A stretch of 64,000 nucleotides of DNA from Fundidesulfovibrio terrae (GTDB taxonomy: Bacteria > Desulfobacterota > Desulfovibrionia > Desulfovibrionales > Desulfovibrionaceae), in NCBI RefSeq assembly GCF_022808915.1, contig NZ_JAKZFS010000001.1, positions 434,001 through 498,000 of the forward strand, read 5' to 3'. A program made the position numbers and the translations under genes. The notes under the pieces are model-generated. The model was given only the letters and a program-made list of their open reading frames with translations, was not told the origin of the DNA and ran no database searches. Of the stretch, positions 9,886-19,152 are shown piece after piece. Numbering within the stretch: the first letter of the stretch is position 1; each line of letters starts with the position of its first letter.

Positions 9886-10959
9886 ATGCGTACCATACTG
9901 CCTTTCGGCCCCCAGCACCCGGTGCTGCCCGAGCCCATCCACCTGAAGCTGGTGGTCGAGGACGAAACGGTCGTCGAGGCCCTGCCCAACCTTGGGTATG
10001 TGCACCGCGGGCTGGAAAAGCTCACCGACATCCGCGACTACAACCAGATGGTCAACATCGTGGAGCGCGTGTGCGGCATCTGCTCGTGCATCCACTCCCT
10101 GAACTACTGCGAGGCCGTGGAGAAGCTCATGGGCCTGGAAGTGCCCCAGCGGGCCAACTTCCTGCGCGTGATGTGGGGCGAGATCCACCGCATCCACTCC
10201 CACCTGCTGTGGCTTGGCCTCTTCGCCGACGGCTTCGGCTTCGAGTCCCTGTTCATGCAGTTCTGGCGCATCCGCGAGCGCGCCATGGACCTCATGGAAG
10301 CCACGGCCGGCAACCGCGTGGTCATCTCCACCAACATCGTGGGCGGCGTCCGCAAGGACATCACCCCCGAGCAGAAGGCCTGGATCCTGGCCGAGACCGA
10401 CAAGATCGAAAACGAGGTCCGGGCCCTGGAGAAGACCATCCTGGACGACTACACCGTCAAGAAGCGCTGCTGCGGCAAGGGCGTGCTCACCAAGGAGCAG
10501 GCCCACCAGCTTGGCGCGGTCGGCCCCATGCTGCGCGGCTCGGGCTGGGCCCAGGACGTGCGCCAGACCGGCTACGCCGCCTACGGCCAGCTCGATTTCG
10601 AGCCGGTGGTGGAATACGACGGCGACTCCTACGCCCGCTGCAAGGTGCGCTTCCGCGAGGTTTACGCCGCGGCCGACCTGGTCCGCCAGTGCCTGGCCAA
10701 GCTGCCCGAGGGCGAGCTTGCCGTGAAGGTGAAGGGCAAGCCCGAGGGAGAAGTCTGGCATCGCGTGGAGCAGCCCCGGGGCGAGCTCTACTACTACATC
10801 AAGGGTAACGGTTCGAAAAACTTGGAGCGCGTGCGCATCCGCACTCCAACATTCGCCAACATCCCGCCGCTCCTGGCCGTGCTGCCCGGATGCGAGCTGG
10901 CGGACGTGCCCGTGATCGTGCTGTCCATCGACCCGTGCATCTCCTGCACGGAGCGTTAA
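9886..10959 (+). CDS. echE: Ech hydrogenase large (catalytic) subunit EchE
   Basis: The 357-residue [NiFe] catalytic subunit has both cysteine pairs that bind the active site: C63/C66 (RVCGICSCIH) and C351/C354 (DPCISC). The protein stops at DPCISCTER, so there is no C-terminal extension of the sort most [NiFe] large subunits have cleaved during maturation. I chose ATG 9886, preceded by AGGAGG; a longer in-frame form would overlap echD with a basic peptide not found in the family. It evolves or oxidises H2 at the cytoplasmic face. Confidence 0.96.
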   Translation: MRTILPFGPQHPVLPEPIHLKLVVEDETVVEALPNLGYVHRGLEKLTDIRDYNQMVNIVERVCGICSCIHSLNYCEAVEKLMGLEVPQRANFLRVMWGEIHRIHSHLLWLGLFADGFGFESLFMQFWRIRERAMDLMEATAGNRVVISTNIVGGVRKDITPEQKAWILAETDKIENEVRALEKTILDDYTVKKRCCGKGVLTKEQAHQLGAVGPMLRGSGWAQDVRQTGYAAYGQLDFEPVVEYDGDSYARCKVRFREVYAAADLVRQCLAKLPEGELAVKVKGKPEGEVWHRVEQPRGELYYYIKGNGSKNLERVRIRTPTFANIPPLLAVLPGCELADVPVIVLSIDPCISCTER

Positions 10960-10972
10960 GAGGAGCCGCCTC

Positions 10973-11338
10973 ATGTTCGAGATGACCAAAAACGTCCTGC
11001 AGAACCTGATGGGGAAATCCTCCACCAGGCTCTACCCCTTCACCAAGCGCGAACCGTATGAGCGTTTCAGGGGCACCCTGGATATCAACGTGGACGAGTG
11101 CATCTTCTGCGGCACCTGCGCCAAGAAGTGCCCCAGCCAGTGCATCGAGGTGGACATCAAGGGCCGCACCTGGACCTGCGATTCCTTCGCCTGCGTGTAC
11201 TGCTCCAACTGCGTGGAGGCCTGTCCCACCCAGTGCATGACCATGGACCCGGTCACCAAGCCGCCCGCATACGAGAAGGACGTGATCTTCTACAAGGGCA
11301 AGCCCAAGGAGCCCAAGAAGGCCAAGGCCAAGGAATAG
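10973..11338 (+). CDS. echF: Ech hydrogenase ferredoxin subunit EchF
   Basis: The 121-residue polyferredoxin-like subunit has two CxxCxxCxxxC(P) motifs: C43/C46/C49/C53 and C74/C77/C80/C84, predicted to hold two [4Fe-4S] clusters. It is the NuoI counterpart that exchanges electrons with soluble ferredoxin. The C-terminus is Lys/Glu/Pro-rich. It is the last gene of the operon and is followed 40 bases later by a strong terminator. No hydrogenase maturation (hyp) genes are nearby. Confidence 0.95.
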   Translation: MFEMTKNVLQNLMGKSSTRLYPFTKREPYERFRGTLDINVDECIFCGTCAKKCPSQCIEVDIKGRTWTCDSFACVYCSNCVEACPTQCMTMDPVTKPPAYEKDVIFYKGKPKEPKKAKAKE

Positions 11339-11377
11339 CCCTTTTCCTAGCGGCTGTTTCCGGCACCCCTAAAAGCG

Positions 11378-11413
11378 CGCCGGCCCGGTTCACCCGGGCC
11401 GGCGTTTTTTTTT
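11378..11413 (+). terminator. Strong terminator of the ech operon
   Basis: A perfect 11-bp stem (CGCCGGCCCGG 11378-11388 with CCGGGCCGGCG 11394-11404), a 5-base loop, then nine consecutive T. Confidence 0.93.
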
Positions 11414-11457
11414 GCTTTCAAGGCGGCTTCCGGCTTGGCTCACGGAGAAGCCCCGTT

Positions 11458-11518
11458 TCGAACGGCGCGAAGCAAGGCAGGATTCCAAAGGAGCGACGCT
11501 CCTGTGGCCGCCGGAGGC
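11458..11518 (-). repeat. 3'-UTR structured repeat, copy 1
   Basis: On the minus strand this reads GCCTCCGGCGGCC, a 10-bp hairpin (11485-11494 with 11498-11507, one mismatch), GGAATCC, then GCTTCGCG. It lies 112 bases beyond the stop of the TPR gene, in the same orientation as that gene. It has the same conserved flanks as five other copies in the window, while the stem sequence differs. Confidence 0.8.
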
Positions 11519-11629
11519 TGTACCCCCCCATCCTCCGCCGATGCACTGGGGAGCGCTTCTTCGCGCGAAATCGTCCGGGAGTTCAGGGAATACGATCACA
11601 CTTGGGGGTCTTTCCCCTGCAAAGCCTGC

Positions 11630-12490
11630 TCAGCGCGGCAGCGCCCGCAGCCTCTCGAGGGCGGTCTGGTTCAGCGGATCGTAGCCGAGCATGGTGCGCC
11701 ACAGCCGCACGGCCTCCACCGTGTTCCCCCGCGACATGGCCCGTTCGGCCTGCCGGGAGAGCGTGGTCAGCAGGGCGAAGCGCGCCCGGGCGTCGAGCGG
11801 GTCGAGGGCCAGGGCCTGCCTCCAGGCGTCCTGGGCCAGACCCTCCTGCCCGATGCGCCGGTACACCTCCCCGACAGCCACCAGGGCGCGCGTGCCCCTG
11901 GGGTTCAGCTCCAGGGAACGTTCCAGCTCCATGCGGGCGTTGGCGGTCAGGCCCAGGCGCGAAAAGGTGTCTCCCAGGGCCAGATGCAGGTCGGCGTCGT
12001 CTCCGGCCGATGCCTGGGCGCGAGCCAGGTACGCGGCCGCTTCCCGGCGGCGGTCGCGGGCCAGGAACGTGGCGGCGGTGCCCAGGCAGGCCCAGCCGTT
12101 GGCCGGATCGAGCGAAAGCACGCGGGCGTAGTCCCCTTGGGCCGCGGCGGGGTCGCCTTGCCAAAGCTGCAGGTGCCCCCGCCATGTGAGGGCCAGCAGG
12201 TTCCCGGAGTCGGACGCGAGCACCTGGGAGAGTCCGTCCAGGGCGGCCCGGACATTGCCGGAAGCGGCGTCGATCTGGGCCAGGCGGATGCGGGCGAAAG
12301 CGTCCGAGGGGTCGAGTTTCAGGGCGTCCTGCACGGCGCGGCGGGCGGCCTCCAGGTTGTTCTTGGCCTGCCACTCCTGGGACAGGAACAGCTGGTCCAT
12401 GACCATTTGGGCGTCCTCCTGGGCGCACGGCGCGGCCACGGGCCTCAGGATGGCCCAGGCAAGGGCCAGTATGCACAGGGAGCGGGTCAT
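11630..12490 (-). CDS. Secreted tetratricopeptide repeat protein
   Basis: The 286-residue protein has an N-terminal signal-like segment (MTRSLCILALAWAILRPVAA) and then about six TPR units. Typical A/G/Y/A/P repeats include ALKLDPSDAFARIRLAQID, VLSLDPANGWACLGTAATF, SLELNPRGTRALVAVGEVY and ALALDPLDARARFALL. TPR arrays mediate protein-protein contacts, and this one probably acts in the periplasm. Its start overlaps the stop of the upstream DUF482-type gene by ATGA, indicating coupling. No partner is evident. Confidence 0.8.
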   Translation of the reverse strand: MTRSLCILALAWAILRPVAAPCAQEDAQMVMDQLFLSQEWQAKNNLEAARRAVQDALKLDPSDAFARIRLAQIDAASGNVRAALDGLSQVLASDSGNLLALTWRGHLQLWQGDPAAAQGDYARVLSLDPANGWACLGTAATFLARDRRREAAAYLARAQASAGDDADLHLALGDTFSRLGLTANARMELERSLELNPRGTRALVAVGEVYRRIGQEGLAQDAWRQALALDPLDARARFALLTTLSRQAERAMSRGNTVEAVRLWRTMLGYDPLNQTALERLRALPR

Positions 12491-13662
12491 GTGCCGGAGG
12501 GCCTCTTGAAGGCCGAGAAGGCTTCGAGACTGTCGATGTATTCCCGGGTCATGGCGTTAATCTTGGGTATGTTGAGGGCGAAGACCGAGGAGAGCCTGGG
12601 ATCGCGGAAGCGGTGCAGGCTGCGGGTGGTGCGGGACGCGAACCCGCGACGGGGCTTGTGCTCGCCGCCCATGCCGGGGTCGAAGCGGGTAAGGCCCCGG
12701 GCGATGGCCCATTCGATGGGCGCGTAATAGCACAGCTCGAAGTGCAGGAAGGCGATTTCCTCGGCCGCGCCCCAGTAGCGGCCAAAGAGCGCGCCGCCGC
12801 CGTGGGCCAGAAGCGCCAGGCCTACTGGTTCCTCCTGTCCCCGCAGGAAGGCCGCCGAAAACGCCAGGCGGTCCCGGAAGCAGTCAGCCAGGCCCTCGAA
12901 AAAGGCGCGTGGCAGGTACTTGCACCCCCATTCCCCGAACTTGTCGTTGGTGTCCTCGTAGTAGTCGTACATGAGGGAAAACCACGAATCCGGAGCATCG
13001 GTGCCGGGCACCACGGCCACCTCCACGCCGGAGTCGCGCAGGCGCTGGCGTTCCCGGCGGATGTTCTTGCGCTGCCCGGCCCTGAACCGGTCCAGAAAGT
13101 CGTCGAAGTCGCGGTAACCCGGGTTTTGCCAGAGGAATCCCTGGTGCTCCCAGGCTATGAAATCGAAGTCTTCCAGCTCGTCGGCGAAGTCGTCCCCGGC
13201 GAAGAGCACGTGCAGTCCGGAGAGGTCATGGGCCTCGGCCAGGCGGCTCATGGCTTCGAGCATGGCCCCGGACAGCGCCGGGCGCGAGATGCCGGGCAGG
13301 GCCAGGAAACGGTATCCGGCCACGGGGGTGAAGGGCGTGGCGGCCACGAGCTTGGGGTAGTAGGGCAGGTCCATGCGGGAAGCCGCGTCGGCCCAAATCT
13401 GGTCGTAGACGAACTCGGCCTGGCCGTGCCCCTTGAGATAGAGGGGGGCGGCCCCGGCCAGCACGTTTCCGGCGCGCACCCCGCAGTGGGCGGGCAGCCA
13501 GCCGGTTTCGGGGCGCACCGCGCCGGAGGTCTCCAGCAGGTCGAGCCATTCCCAGCGCATGAAGGGGGTGTCGTCCCGGGTCATGGCGTTCCATTCTTCG
13601 CGGTTGAAGGAACGCATGGACGGCGCGAAAAAGATGGCGAGGGATGGAGATGGGCTGGTCAT
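12487..13662 (-). CDS. GNAT-fold protein of the DUF482 / COG3146 family
   Basis: The 391-residue protein resembles the FemAB/GNAT-like COG3146 family, predicted N-acyltransferases whose substrate is unproven. Visible family features include the N-terminal EWNAMTRDDTPFMRWEWL, the middle RRERQRLRDSGVEV, and the C-terminal LCYYAPIEWAIARGL and FDPGMGGEHKPRRGF. No clear ribosome binding site precedes the ATG at 13662; an alternative start at MRSFNREEW (about 13617) would fit the family equally well. It is coupled to the downstream TPR gene by an ATGA overlap. Confidence 0.8.
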   Translation of the reverse strand: MTSPSPSLAIFFAPSMRSFNREEWNAMTRDDTPFMRWEWLDLLETSGAVRPETGWLPAHCGVRAGNVLAGAAPLYLKGHGQAEFVYDQIWADAASRMDLPYYPKLVAATPFTPVAGYRFLALPGISRPALSGAMLEAMSRLAEAHDLSGLHVLFAGDDFADELEDFDFIAWEHQGFLWQNPGYRDFDDFLDRFRAGQRKNIRRERQRLRDSGVEVAVVPGTDAPDSWFSLMYDYYEDTNDKFGEWGCKYLPRAFFEGLADCFRDRLAFSAAFLRGQEEPVGLALLAHGGGALFGRYWGAAEEIAFLHFELCYYAPIEWAIARGLTRFDPGMGGEHKPRRGFASRTTRSLHRFRDPRLSSVFALNIPKINAMTREYIDSLEAFSAFKRPSGT

Positions 13663-13669
13663 GGGGGAA

Positions 13670-13698
13670 ACGGCCGGAACGAGGGACGTCCCGGCCGT
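13670..13698 (-). terminator. Hairpin after the small secreted protein gene
   Basis: ACGGCCGG (13670-13677) pairs with CCGGCCGT (13691-13698) around a 13-base middle containing GGACGTCC. On the minus strand TTTCCCCC follows. It could terminate or attenuate transcription into the DUF482-type gene, which starts only 8 bases later. Confidence 0.45.
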
Positions 13699-13708
13699 GC
13701 GTACGGCA

Positions 13709-14059
13709 TTACTTGATGTTGGCCCAGGCTTCCCCGTTCTTGAGGAACAAGTTGATCTCCACGGCCTTGCAGATGTCCACGTCCTTGATGGTGTAGGCCA
13801 TCTTCTCGCGGACAACGTATTTGAGGTCCCACATGCAGTCGCCCTCGTCGTGGGGCACGGCGATGTTCACCCTCTTGCCCTCCTTGAGCTTCCACTTGTC
13901 CAGCAGGTTGGGCCCCCACTTGCCGCTCCCGGCCGGAGCCAGGCGGATCTGCTTGATCTGCTGGTCCACCGAGTTGATGAAAACGATGCGCTTTTCGGCG
14001 GCCAGGGCTTGTGAGGCCAGGGCCAGGGTCAGTGCCAGTACGACGAGAATTCTCGGCAT
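13709..14059 (-). CDS. Small secreted protein of unknown function
   Basis: The 116-residue product has a clear signal peptide (MPRILVVLALTLALASQALA) and a mature domain of about 96 residues with two cysteines (GDCMWDLKYV and KDVDICKAVE) that could form a disulfide. I do not recognise the family. GGAGG precedes ATG 14059, which is preferred over an in-frame ATG farther upstream. It lies 19 bases after the EAL/HDOD gene and is probably co-transcribed with it. Confidence 0.7.
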   Translation of the reverse strand: MPRILVVLALTLALASQALAAEKRIVFINSVDQQIKQIRLAPAGSGKWGPNLLDKWKLKEGKRVNIAVPHDEGDCMWDLKYVVREKMAYTIKDVDICKAVEINLFLKNGEAWANIK

Positions 14060-14078
14060 TGTTGTCCTCCGCGTGGGT

Positions 14079-15341
14079 TCAGGCATTGCCAGCAGGTTGC
14101 TCGTACAAGGATTTGGCCCAAACAAGCGCCTCGCAATAGGAACTGGCCACGGTGATGGGGTCCAGCCCCAGGGTGCGGGTCAGTTCGTCAAGGTTGCTCC
14201 AGTCGCCCGACTCGAAACACCGGGCGACGCTCAGCCAGTCGGCGTAGCGGTTCTTCTCGCCGCACAGGGCTGCCTTGACCTCGTCGTCCAGGGGCAGCGA
14301 TCCGACCAGCTCGCGCATGGGGGTGTCCAGCATGGGCTCAAGCAGGGAGAAGAGCCCCATGAGGAAAAGGGTGTCCGGGGAGACGCTCTGCACATGGTGG
14401 TTGTGCGCGGCGCGTTCCAGGAACTTGGCCCGGATGGACGACAGGTAGGGCAGCTCCGAGGTCTTGTCCGCGGGCATGACGTCGGAGAGCACCACCAGCC
14501 ACAGCCAGCTCTTGATCTGCTGCCAGCCGAGCATCATGATGGCGTGGCGGATGGAGTCCACCTTGTAGCGCAGCCCGAAAGCCAGGGAATTGATGAAGGT
14601 GAGCAGCCTGAAGCTTATGGACACGTCGGACTCGATGTTGCGGGTGAGTTCCTCCAGGTCCATGTCGTCTTTTTCCAGGGTGCGGTAGATGTTCAGCCGG
14701 GTGATCTTGTTGGAGGGCAGCTTGCGCCCGGGCACGATGATGGGCTTTTCGAAGAAGAAGCCCTGGAACAGGTTGAAGCCGAGCTGTTTCGCCAGCTGGA
14801 ACTGGGCGTCGTCCTCCACGCGCTTGGCCGCCAGCAGGCACTGGCAGGTCCCAAGCTCCGCCAGGGTGGCCTTGAGCCCGGCTTCGTCCTTGCCCGGCAT
14901 GTCGATGAAGACGATGTCGGCCAGCTCCAGGAGCTTCGGCGTGCACTCCCCCGGGATGAAGTGGTTGAGGGCCAGGCTGTAGCCTTTGCCCTTCACCGCG
15001 CGCAGGGCCGCTTCGTATTCGGCGGGAAGTTCCGCCACGGGCTCCACCTCGATCACCGTGGTCTGGGGCGCCAGGGCCGCGGGCACGTCGGAGAGGATGG
15101 ACATGCGCGAAAAGTGTATGAATATCTTCTTGCCCGCCTGGTTGGGCTCCGGCGGGGAGAGCAGGGCGGTGGAGATCACCGAGAGGGTGGCCACGTCCTT
15201 GTCGGAGAAATTGGCGGATTTCTCCAGGGGGCTCTTGCGGTAGAGCAGCTCATAGCCGAAGACGTGCTTGTCGGCGTCGAAAACCGGCTGCCTGGCGAAG
15301 AACGTGTCGACGTAAATCTGGGTTCCCGTGTCCGTGGACAT
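14079..15341 (-). CDS. EAL-like/HDOD signalling protein
   Basis: The 420-residue protein has the YuxH-type architecture. The N-terminal EAL-like half starts FFARQPVFDADKHVFGYELL and contains DIVFIDMPGK, but I do not see the full set of phosphodiesterase metal ligands. The C-terminal half is an HDOD domain (NIYRTLEKDDMDLEELTR, LTFINSLAFGL, MMLGWQQIKSWLWLV). Such proteins usually act as c-di-GMP-linked or scaffold signalling proteins rather than active enzymes. The ATG at 15341 has an AGAAGGA site. The gene is divergent from the PilB/GspE ATPase gene, so the two could share a control region. Confidence 0.85.
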   Translation of the reverse strand: MSTDTGTQIYVDTFFARQPVFDADKHVFGYELLYRKSPLEKSANFSDKDVATLSVISTALLSPPEPNQAGKKIFIHFSRMSILSDVPAALAPQTTVIEVEPVAELPAEYEAALRAVKGKGYSLALNHFIPGECTPKLLELADIVFIDMPGKDEAGLKATLAELGTCQCLLAAKRVEDDAQFQLAKQLGFNLFQGFFFEKPIIVPGRKLPSNKITRLNIYRTLEKDDMDLEELTRNIESDVSISFRLLTFINSLAFGLRYKVDSIRHAIMMLGWQQIKSWLWLVVLSDVMPADKTSELPYLSSIRAKFLERAAHNHHVQSVSPDTLFLMGLFSLLEPMLDTPMRELVGSLPLDDEVKAALCGEKNRYADWLSVARCFESGDWSNLDELTRTLGLDPITVASSYCEALVWAKSLYEQPAGNA

Positions 15342-15498
15342 CTGCGATTTTCCTTCTGATGCGTTCCGGGCTTTTGATTGTCTACCCCAGCTTGGGGCGC
15401 GTGTCCATTTTCGGTTCACGGCTACAGGACTCATGGACAGGACGGCTCAAGCGGGTTAGAAGACGTTCATATCCATATATTTCGGGGTTTTTATCGGT

Positions 15499-17187
15499 AT
15501 GAAGGCACTCCACGAAAAACTTGTCGATTCCGGGCTGGTCACCAAATCAGAGGTGGATCAGGTCCGGCAGATCCAGCGCAAGTCGGGCTGGAAGATCGTG
15601 GAGTACCTCATGCACCAGGGGCGGCTCAACGAGAACGAGCTCATCGACTTCATCAGCCGGGAACTCAAGATCGATAAGTATACCGCCGAGAAGTACCCGC
15701 TGGACAAGACCCTCAAGGAAGTCCTGCCCGAGGATCTGGCCCGCAAGTTGGACCTGGTGCCGGTAAAGCTCGACCGGAACGTCCTCTACGTGGTCACGGC
15801 CGATCCGGAGTCCATCAACCGCCTGGACCAGGTGGAGCGCGTGGCCCTGCTGGAGGTGGAGCCCGTGTTCTGCACCAAGGCCGAGCTGGAAGAGCTCATG
15901 GCCGGGCAGTACGGGGTGCAGTCCCACCTGGGGGACATGCTGGGCATCATCGACGAGCTCACGGTGCAGTCCGGCGACGAGGCCGACGAGGGGATGGACC
16001 TGGCCGGGGCGCTGCAGTCCGCGGTGCAGGAAGCCCCGGTGGTGCGCCTGGTGAACCAGATACTGGCCCAGGCCGTGCGCGAGCGCGCCTCGGATATCCA
16101 CCTCTCCCCCATGGCCGCCACCATCCAGATGCGCTTTCGCATCGACGGCGAGCTGCGCGAGTTTCCAACGCCCCCAAAGTCGGTGTTCCTGACGGTGCTG
16201 TCGCGCCTGAAGCTCCTGGCCAACATGGACATCACCATCACCCGCATCCCTCAGGACGGGCGCTTCTCCTTCGTGCTGGACGGCAAGGAGGTCAACGTGC
16301 GCGCCTCCACGCTGCCCACCATCCACGGGGAGAACCTGGTGCTGCGCCTGCTCACGCGCTCCTCGCGCGGCGGCTCCATGGACGAGCTCGGGGTCAGCGA
16401 GGAGGATCGGCGCAAGCTCCAGAAGGGCATGGACCGCCCCTTCGGAATGATCCTGGCCACTGGCCCCACCGGCTCGGGCAAGACCACGCTTCTCTATGCG
16501 GCATTGCGCCAGATGGACCAGCCCGGGGTGAACATCATCACCCTGGAAGACCCGGTGGAATACCGCATCGAGACCATCCGGCAGGTGCAGCTGAACGTGC
16601 GCGCGGGCATGACCTTCGCCTCGGGCCTGCGGGCCATCCTGCGCCAGGACCCGGACGTGATCATGGTGGGCGAAATCCGGGACGGAGAAACGGCGCAGAT
16701 CGCCGTGCAGTCGGCCCTGACCGGCCACCAGGTGCTCTCCACGGTGCACACCAACTCGGCCTGCCAGGCCCTGACGCGCCTTTCCGAGATGGGCATCGAG
16801 CCGTTCCTCATCGCGTCCACCCTGGCGGTGGTGGTGGGGCAGCGGCTGGTGCGGCGCATCTGCCCCAAGTGCAAGGAGCCCTACCAGCCCCCCAAGGAGC
16901 TCCTGGACGTGTTCGAGATGCGCCATCTGAAGGATGTGGTGTTCATGCGCGGCAAGGGCTGCCCGGACTGCAACGGCCTGGGCTACGCCGGGCGCGTGGG
17001 CGTGTACGAGGTGCTCTACGTGGACGACCTGGTGCAGGACCTCATCCTGCGCAAGGCCTCGGCCCGCGAGATCGAGCAGGCCGCGGTGGAGGCCGGAGCC
17101 TTCTCCACCCTCAAGATGGACGCGCTTTCCAAGGTGGTGGCCGGTTTCACAACCATCGAGGAAGCGGCGACAATTGCCTTCATGTAG
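15499..17187 (+). CDS. Type IV pilus/type II secretion assembly ATPase (PilB/GspE/MshE type)
   Basis: The 562-residue protein has the N-terminal GspE/MshE domain (residues 5-140) and the secretion ATPase core: Walker A GPTGSGKTT (322-330), the Asp box ITLEDPVEY (347-355), Walker B DVIMVGEIRD (386-395) and a His box VHT. Four zinc cysteines, C455, C458, C488 and C491, mark the extension-type ATPases rather than PilT. It powers polymerisation of pilin at the inner membrane. It is the first gene of the pilus island but is separated from the main assembly operon by about 7 kb. Confidence 0.92.
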   Translation: MKALHEKLVDSGLVTKSEVDQVRQIQRKSGWKIVEYLMHQGRLNENELIDFISRELKIDKYTAEKYPLDKTLKEVLPEDLARKLDLVPVKLDRNVLYVVTADPESINRLDQVERVALLEVEPVFCTKAELEELMAGQYGVQSHLGDMLGIIDELTVQSGDEADEGMDLAGALQSAVQEAPVVRLVNQILAQAVRERASDIHLSPMAATIQMRFRIDGELREFPTPPKSVFLTVLSRLKLLANMDITITRIPQDGRFSFVLDGKEVNVRASTLPTIHGENLVLRLLTRSSRGGSMDELGVSEEDRRKLQKGMDRPFGMILATGPTGSGKTTLLYAALRQMDQPGVNIITLEDPVEYRIETIRQVQLNVRAGMTFASGLRAILRQDPDVIMVGEIRDGETAQIAVQSALTGHQVLSTVHTNSACQALTRLSEMGIEPFLIASTLAVVVGQRLVRRICPKCKEPYQPPKELLDVFEMRHLKDVVFMRGKGCPDCNGLGYAGRVGVYEVLYVDDLVQDLILRKASAREIEQAAVEAGAFSTLKMDALSKVVAGFTTIEEAATIAFM

Positions 17188-17234
17188 CAGCGCACGGGGG
17201 CTTACCCACCTCAACGACAGGCAGGGAACCTCAC

Positions 17235-19136
17235 ATGACTGCCGCCCTCAGGATTTCACTCTTTCTTCTGCTGATGGCCGTCGGCCTGGCCGGCTGCGCC
17301 GGCGTGGCCATAAAGCCCACCGACATCTCCCAGCGCTACGCCGCCCTGGACCGTAGCGCCCTGGACTCGGACCGCCCAAGCGAGATGACTCTGGGCTTCC
17401 TCAAGCAGCGCGACCTGTTTGAAGAGTGGCGTGCAAATCCTGAGGGGTTGATCGCCCGCCTGGACGCCAAGTACCGCGAGGACCCCGGGCCGGGCACGCT
17501 GCTGGCCCTGATGGAACTGACCCATCTCCAGGCTCGCAGGCTCGCTTCCCAGCGAGGGAAGGCCGCCGCCTACGATCTGTCCTGCGCCCTCTACGCCTAC
17601 CTGTTCTTGTTCGACCCCAAGGCGACCCCCGAGAAGGGGCTTCTGGCGACCAACACTCGGCTGGCCAGCGAGTTCCACAACCGGTCCCTGTCGCGCTACC
17701 TTTTGTTCGCCCGGCGCGAGAACATCCGCTTCGTGCAGGGCAGGCGCCTGCCCCTGGCCGTAGGGAGCCTGGAACTCAAGGAAAGGAAAAGCGGGCTGCC
17801 CTTCGCCCCCGAGGATTTCTCCTCCTTCCACCTGGCCTTCGAGTATTCGGTCTCGGGCCTGGACGTGAGCTACTCCGCGCCCGGGCTGGGAGCGCCCCTC
17901 ATCCTTGTGCGGGAAGCCCGGGACGGGGAGGAAATCCGCCCGGAGGAGCGCTTCCTCAGCCGTATCCGCCAAGTGTTGGCCGCCACGTTCTTTCTCCGCA
18001 TCGAGACGGAGCCCGCCCCAGGCGAGTCCGGCGCGCAGGTGTACGGAGCGCGCATTGAGCTGTACGACCCCATGCGCGAAAGCACCGTGCGGGTGGGCGA
18101 CGCGGTGGTGCCGCTGGAGACGGACACCACCACGCCCCTGGCCTGGATGGCCGCCCACGCTCCCTCGCCCCAGGGCATCAAGGGCCTCATGGACCCGGAC
18201 GCCCTCAAGGACGTTCAGGGCCTGTATATGCTGCAGCCCTACCAGAAGGACAAGATACCCGTGGTATTCGTCCATGGGCTCATCAGCTCACCCATGACCT
18301 GGCTGCCCATGATCAACGGCCTCATGGGCGACCCCAAGCTCCGGGAACGCTACCAGTTCTGGTACTTCTCCTACCCCACCGGCAACCCGGTGTTCTATTC
18401 CGCCCTGACGCTTCGCCAGTCCCTGGAAAAGGCGCGCCAGACCTTTGATCCGGACGGGACAAACCCGTTCTTCAACGACATGATCATTGTGGGCCACAGC
18501 ATGGGCGGGCTGTTGACCAAGGCCATGGTCCAGGACAGCGGCGAGGCCCTGTGGAACAGCGTGTCCAAGGTGCCGGCAGGTGAGCTGGATGTTCCGCCCG
18601 AGACCCGGGAACTGGTGAGCAGAGTCTTCTTCTTCAAACCCCTGCCCTATGTGACCGAGGCCGTGTTCATCGCCACGCCCCACCGCGGCTCGGAAATGGC
18701 CCTGGGCACCATCGGGCAGATCGGCAGGGCTTTGGTCACTCTGCCCGTGAAGCTGGCGGCCATGGGCGGCACCCTGTTGAAGGCCTTGGCCGCGCACGGC
18801 AAACTGCCGCTCGAGAGCGCGCTCACCGGCATCGACGCCCTTTCGCCCAAGAACCCCATGCTGGTCACCTCAGCCGGCCTGCCCGTGGCGGTGCCCTACC
18901 ACTCCATCATCGGCAACGAGGAGGCCGCAGGGGTGAAGGGTGGTTCGGACGGGGTGGTGCCTTACTGGAGCTCCTCCATGCCGGGAGCAGTTTCAGAGCT
19001 GGTGGTCAAGTCCGGGCACGGGGCGCACGAGCATCCCCTGGTCATACAGGAAGTGCGCCGGATCATGCTGGAGCACGCGGACAGGAGCCCGGCTTTTTCG
19101 GGAGCGCCTAGACTTGCGTCCCGACAGGGCGGCTAG
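17235..19136 (+). CDS. Lipoprotein alpha/beta-hydrolase
   Basis: The 633-residue protein starts with a lipoprotein signal peptide ending LAG-C21. About 290 residues of unrecognised N-terminal domain follow, then an alpha/beta-hydrolase fold: PVVFVHGLISSPMTWLP (oxyanion region) and VGHSMGG with nucleophile S422. A candidate His lies near the C-terminus in KSGHGAHEHP. This suggests a membrane-tethered periplasmic lipase or esterase. It starts 47 bases after the pilus ATPase, probably in one transcript, but a role in piliation is only inferred. The substrate is unknown. Confidence 0.8.
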   Translation: MTAALRISLFLLLMAVGLAGCAGVAIKPTDISQRYAALDRSALDSDRPSEMTLGFLKQRDLFEEWRANPEGLIARLDAKYREDPGPGTLLALMELTHLQARRLASQRGKAAAYDLSCALYAYLFLFDPKATPEKGLLATNTRLASEFHNRSLSRYLLFARRENIRFVQGRRLPLAVGSLELKERKSGLPFAPEDFSSFHLAFEYSVSGLDVSYSAPGLGAPLILVREARDGEEIRPEERFLSRIRQVLAATFFLRIETEPAPGESGAQVYGARIELYDPMRESTVRVGDAVVPLETDTTTPLAWMAAHAPSPQGIKGLMDPDALKDVQGLYMLQPYQKDKIPVVFVHGLISSPMTWLPMINGLMGDPKLRERYQFWYFSYPTGNPVFYSALTLRQSLEKARQTFDPDGTNPFFNDMIIVGHSMGGLLTKAMVQDSGEALWNSVSKVPAGELDVPPETRELVSRVFFFKPLPYVTEAVFIATPHRGSEMALGTIGQIGRALVTLPVKLAAMGGTLLKALAAHGKLPLESALTGIDALSPKNPMLVTSAGLPVAVPYHSIIGNEEAAGVKGGSDGVVPYWSSSMPGAVSELVVKSGHGAHEHPLVIQEVRRIMLEHADRSPAFSGAPRLASRQGG

Positions 19137-19152
19137 AGCGGCCCGGGCGGAG

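Noticed and set aside
11458-11518. Repeat copies as simple rho-independent terminators
   Set aside because: The hairpins are stable but none of the six is followed by a T-run in the gene's direction, and conserved flanks extend well beyond the stem.
11583-12476. Pro/Arg-rich open frame overlapping the TPR gene
   Set aside because: It is a shadow frame of high-GC coding sequence; the TPR frame shows clear repeats and a signal peptide.
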